A stretch of DNA of 14,925 nucleotides from Candidatus Omnitrophota bacterium (GTDB lineage Bacteria; Omnitrophota; Koll11; Aquiviventales; Aquiviventaceae): contig JACPXS010000054.1 in NCBI GenBank assembly GCA_016196415.1, forward strand, positions 1 to 14,925. The letters are read 5' to 3'. The notes beneath the pieces were generated by a model. That model was not told the DNA's origin, made no database searches, and saw only the letters and a list, made by a program, of their open reading frames with translations. The position numbers and the translations under genes were made by a program. Every line of letters begins with the position of its first letter. Position 1 is the stretch's first letter. Positions 13,338 through 14,925 of the stretch are shown in pieces.

Positions 13338-14345
13338 TCAGCTCGTCGGAAGGGGGGGGAGAACCGGAGGGGACGGCACAACGGGGACCGCCTGCGAGGA
13401 GAAGGCGCCGATTCGTCGAAACCGCTCATAGCGGCGCTGCAGGAGGGCATCGAGCGGGAGGCCCTCGATGAGTTTCCAAAACCGTAGGAGGGATGCCTTG
13501 AGGCGCTGGGCGACCAGCTCAGGATCGCCATGGGCGCCCCCGAGCGGCTCGTCGACGATTTCATCGACAATGCCACACTGCAACAGATCCGCTGCGGTCA
13601 GCTTCAAAGCCGCCGCCGCGTCGGGCGCGCGGGCGCGATCCCGCCAGAGGATTGCCGCGCAGCCTTCCGGAGAGATCACGGAGTAGTACGCGTTTTCCAA
13701 AATCGCCACCCAGTCACCGACCCCAACCCCCAGCGCACCCCCCGACCCGCCTTCTCCAATCACGCACACAAAGATGGAGGTCTTCAACCGCGCCATCTCC
13801 CGCATGTTGGAGGCAATGGAATGCGCCTGACCTCGTTCCTCCGCCCCGATCCCCGGGTAGGCCCCCGGGGTATCGATCAAGATCACCACTGGCAAGTGAA
13901 ACTTTTCGGCCAATCGCATCAAGCGCAGCGCCTTGCGATAGCCCTCCGGATGCGCGGAGCCGAAGTTGCGCATCAAGTTCTCTTTCGTGTCTCGCCCTTT
14001 CTGGTGGCCCAGGACGACGCACGAGCGCCCCTCAAGCTTGCCGATCCCGCCGATGAGCGCTCGGTCATCGCCAAAGAGCCGATCGCCATGCAACGGGATG
14101 ACATCGCTGAGCAACCGCGAGACATAGTCAAGCGTGTAGGGCCGCTGGGGGTGTCGGGCTAACTGCACCCGTTGCCAGGGCGTGAGGTTGCCGTAGACCG
14201 CACGTTTGAGCTGCTCCAGTTGCCGCGTCAGGGTCTTGACGGCTTCTGCGCGCCCCGCGTCGTGCGCCGGCAATTGTTCGGCTTCTCGGAGGCGGTGCTC
14301 GAGTTCAGCGATCGGCCGTTCGAACTCATACCGGTAGCCGTTCAT
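13338..14345 (-). CDS. accA: Acetyl-CoA carboxylase carboxyltransferase subunit alpha
   Basis: AccA with AccD transfers the carboxyl group from biotin-carrier protein to acetyl-CoA, giving malonyl-CoA, the first committed step of fatty-acid synthesis. The 335-residue frame has the N-terminal helical part (FERPIAELEHRLREAE), then QLARHPQRPYTLDYV, HGDRLFGDDRALIGGIG, GHQKGRDTKENLMRNFGSAHPEGYRKALRLM, LIDTPGAYPGIGAEERGQ, GEGGSGGALGVGVGD and SVISPEGCAAILWRD, all standard AccA blocks. The ATG at 14345 is chosen over one at 14393 because AAGGA (14358-14354) lies eight bases upstream. The last 20 or so residues form an unusual Pro/Val tail (VPVVPSPPVLPPLPTS). accD is not in the window; the upstream L,D-transpeptidase gene is 78 bp away and may share the message. 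Confidence 0.96.
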   Translation of the reverse strand: MNGYRYEFERPIAELEHRLREAEQLPAHDAGRAEAVKTLTRQLEQLKRAVYGNLTPWQRVQLARHPQRPYTLDYVSRLLSDVIPLHGDRLFGDDRALIGGIGKLEGRSCVVLGHQKGRDTKENLMRNFGSAHPEGYRKALRLMRLAEKFHLPVVILIDTPGAYPGIGAEERGQAHSIASNMREMARLKTSIFVCVIGEGGSGGALGVGVGDWVAILENAYYSVISPEGCAAILWRDRARAPDAAAALKLTAADLLQCGIVDEIVDEPLGGAHGDPELVAQRLKASLLRFWKLIEGLPLDALLQRRYERFRRIGAFSSQAVPVVPSPPVLPPLPTS

Positions 14346-14353
14346 ACGCACGG

Positions 14354-14358
14354 TCCTT
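14354..14358 (-). promoter_or_regulatory. Ribosome-binding site that decides the accA start
   Basis: AAGGA on the minus strand lies eight bases before the ATG at 14345. The alternative ATG at 14393, 16 codons further up, has no comparable site and would add a basic, low-complexity N-terminus. Confidence 0.6.
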
Positions 14359-14423
14359 GCCGATGAACGTTCGGGCGCCACGCGATCTGCCATCGCACCA
14401 CTCGGGAACCGACGAGCTCTGCG

Positions 14424-14925
14424 TTAATCGACCACGGTGACGTCGGTTCCGACCGGCACGATGTCAAACAGCTCTTCGACATCGTGGTTCCTCATCCGCA
14501 CGCATCCGGCCGTCACCTGCTTGCCGATCGCCTCAGGATCGATAGAGCCATGGATGCCATAGCCTGGCTTATCGATCCCCAGCCACCGAGTCCCCAGGAT
14601 GTTCTCCGGGCTCTCCGGCGGCACTACAGCGCCCTGCTTGTACCACACGGGGTTCGGAATTTTGGTCACGATCTTGAACGTCCCCGCCGGGGTGGAGTTC
14701 TCCTTGCCGGTCGCCACCGAGTAATTCTTGACGAACTGGTTGTCTTCCGTCAGCAGGAGCTGGTTCTGCGACTTATCCACGACGATGCTAAAGTGGCCTT
14801 TCGGGACCTTGAGCTTCTGCTGGGGACGGATCACGTCGCTCTTCAACCCGTTGGCCCGCTTGATGAGCTCCACGGTGGTCCGGTTCGATGAGGCGATTTT
14901 CCCCAGCGTCTCCCCCGACTGGACC
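14424..14925 (-). CDS. LysM plus L,D-transpeptidase (YkuD) protein, 5' end outside the window
   Basis: The frame is open to the window edge. The visible part starts with most of a LysM domain (SGETLGKIASSNRTTVELIKRANGL... to KLKVPK), which binds peptidoglycan glycan strands. A YkuD domain follows: HFSIVVDKSQNQLLLT, YSVATGKENSTPAGTF, and the catalytic region YGIHGS...TAGCVRM with the nucleophile cysteine and its histidine. Such enzymes make 3-3 peptidoglycan crosslinks or attach proteins to the wall, in the periplasm. A GTG at 14873 could be mistaken for a start, but it would cut the LysM domain, so the gene continues past 14925. The TAA is 78 bp before accA. Confidence 0.92.
   Translation of the reverse strand, partial: VQSGETLGKIASSNRTTVELIKRANGLKSDVIRPQQKLKVPKGHFSIVVDKSQNQLLLTEDNQFVKNYSVATGKENSTPAGTFKIVTKIPNPVWYKQGAVVPPESPENILGTRWLGIDKPGYGIHGSIDPEAIGKQVTAGCVRMRNHDVEELFDIVPVGTDVTVVD

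Noticed and set aside
14424..14873. Complete L,D-transpeptidase gene starting at GTG 14873
   Set aside because: The frame remains open upstream and encodes the beginning of a LysM domain, so the gene is truncated by the window edge and does not start there.

Overview
The window is GC-rich, gene-dense bacterial chromosome with almost no free intergenic space. The longest stretch without a protein gene (about 13120-13337) holds a tRNA and two hairpins, and no gene-free stretch exceeds 300 bases. I see no plasmid, phage, insertion sequence or CRISPR signature. Several traits point to a diderm-like, probably uncultured lineage: many small PilZ and HhH proteins, a LysM-L,D-transpeptidase, a separate AccA, a NfeD/slipin pair, and short repeats seeded between genes. 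Omnitrophota or a related PVC lineage is my guess from protein style only; no 16S or marker tree was possible.

Left block (about 59-10850, minus strand). A sigma70-like promoter (about 10821-10849) reads leftward into tRNA-Ala(GGC). Behind it lies a continuous leftward series of genes, several touching or overlapping: nfo (endonuclease IV), a 100-aa unknown, a YwaF/TMEM164-type membrane protein, a stand-alone Nfu N-terminal-domain protein, a 352-aa membrane protein, a PilZ protein, leuS, a membrane-anchored ComEA-like HhH protein, a 135-aa unknown, tatA, a 92-aa unknown, a UvrD/Rep helicase and a second PilZ protein. The series ends at a good intrinsic terminator (59-92). The themes are DNA repair and processing (nfo, comEA, uvrD-like), protein export (tatA), translation (leuS, tRNA-Ala) and PilZ proteins.

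Middle block (about 10868-13304, plus strand). nfeD and a slipin gene overlap by one base and form the classic NfeD-SPFH membrane quality-control pair. They are followed by a 55-bp palindrome and tRNA-Leu(CAA).

Right block (13338-14925, minus strand). This holds accA (carboxyltransferase alpha of acetyl-CoA carboxylase) and, upstream of it, a LysM plus L,D-transpeptidase gene that runs off the window.

The most striking features are non-coding or disruptive. leuS is split by a frameshift exactly at a 7-bp tandem repeat, and about 40 residues normally found there are missing. An 8-bp CGCGTT minisatellite occurs as two opposed arrays just upstream of the helicase gene. A perfect 22-bp-arm palindrome contains the stop codon of the first pilZ gene. 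No clearly new multi-gene system is visible.
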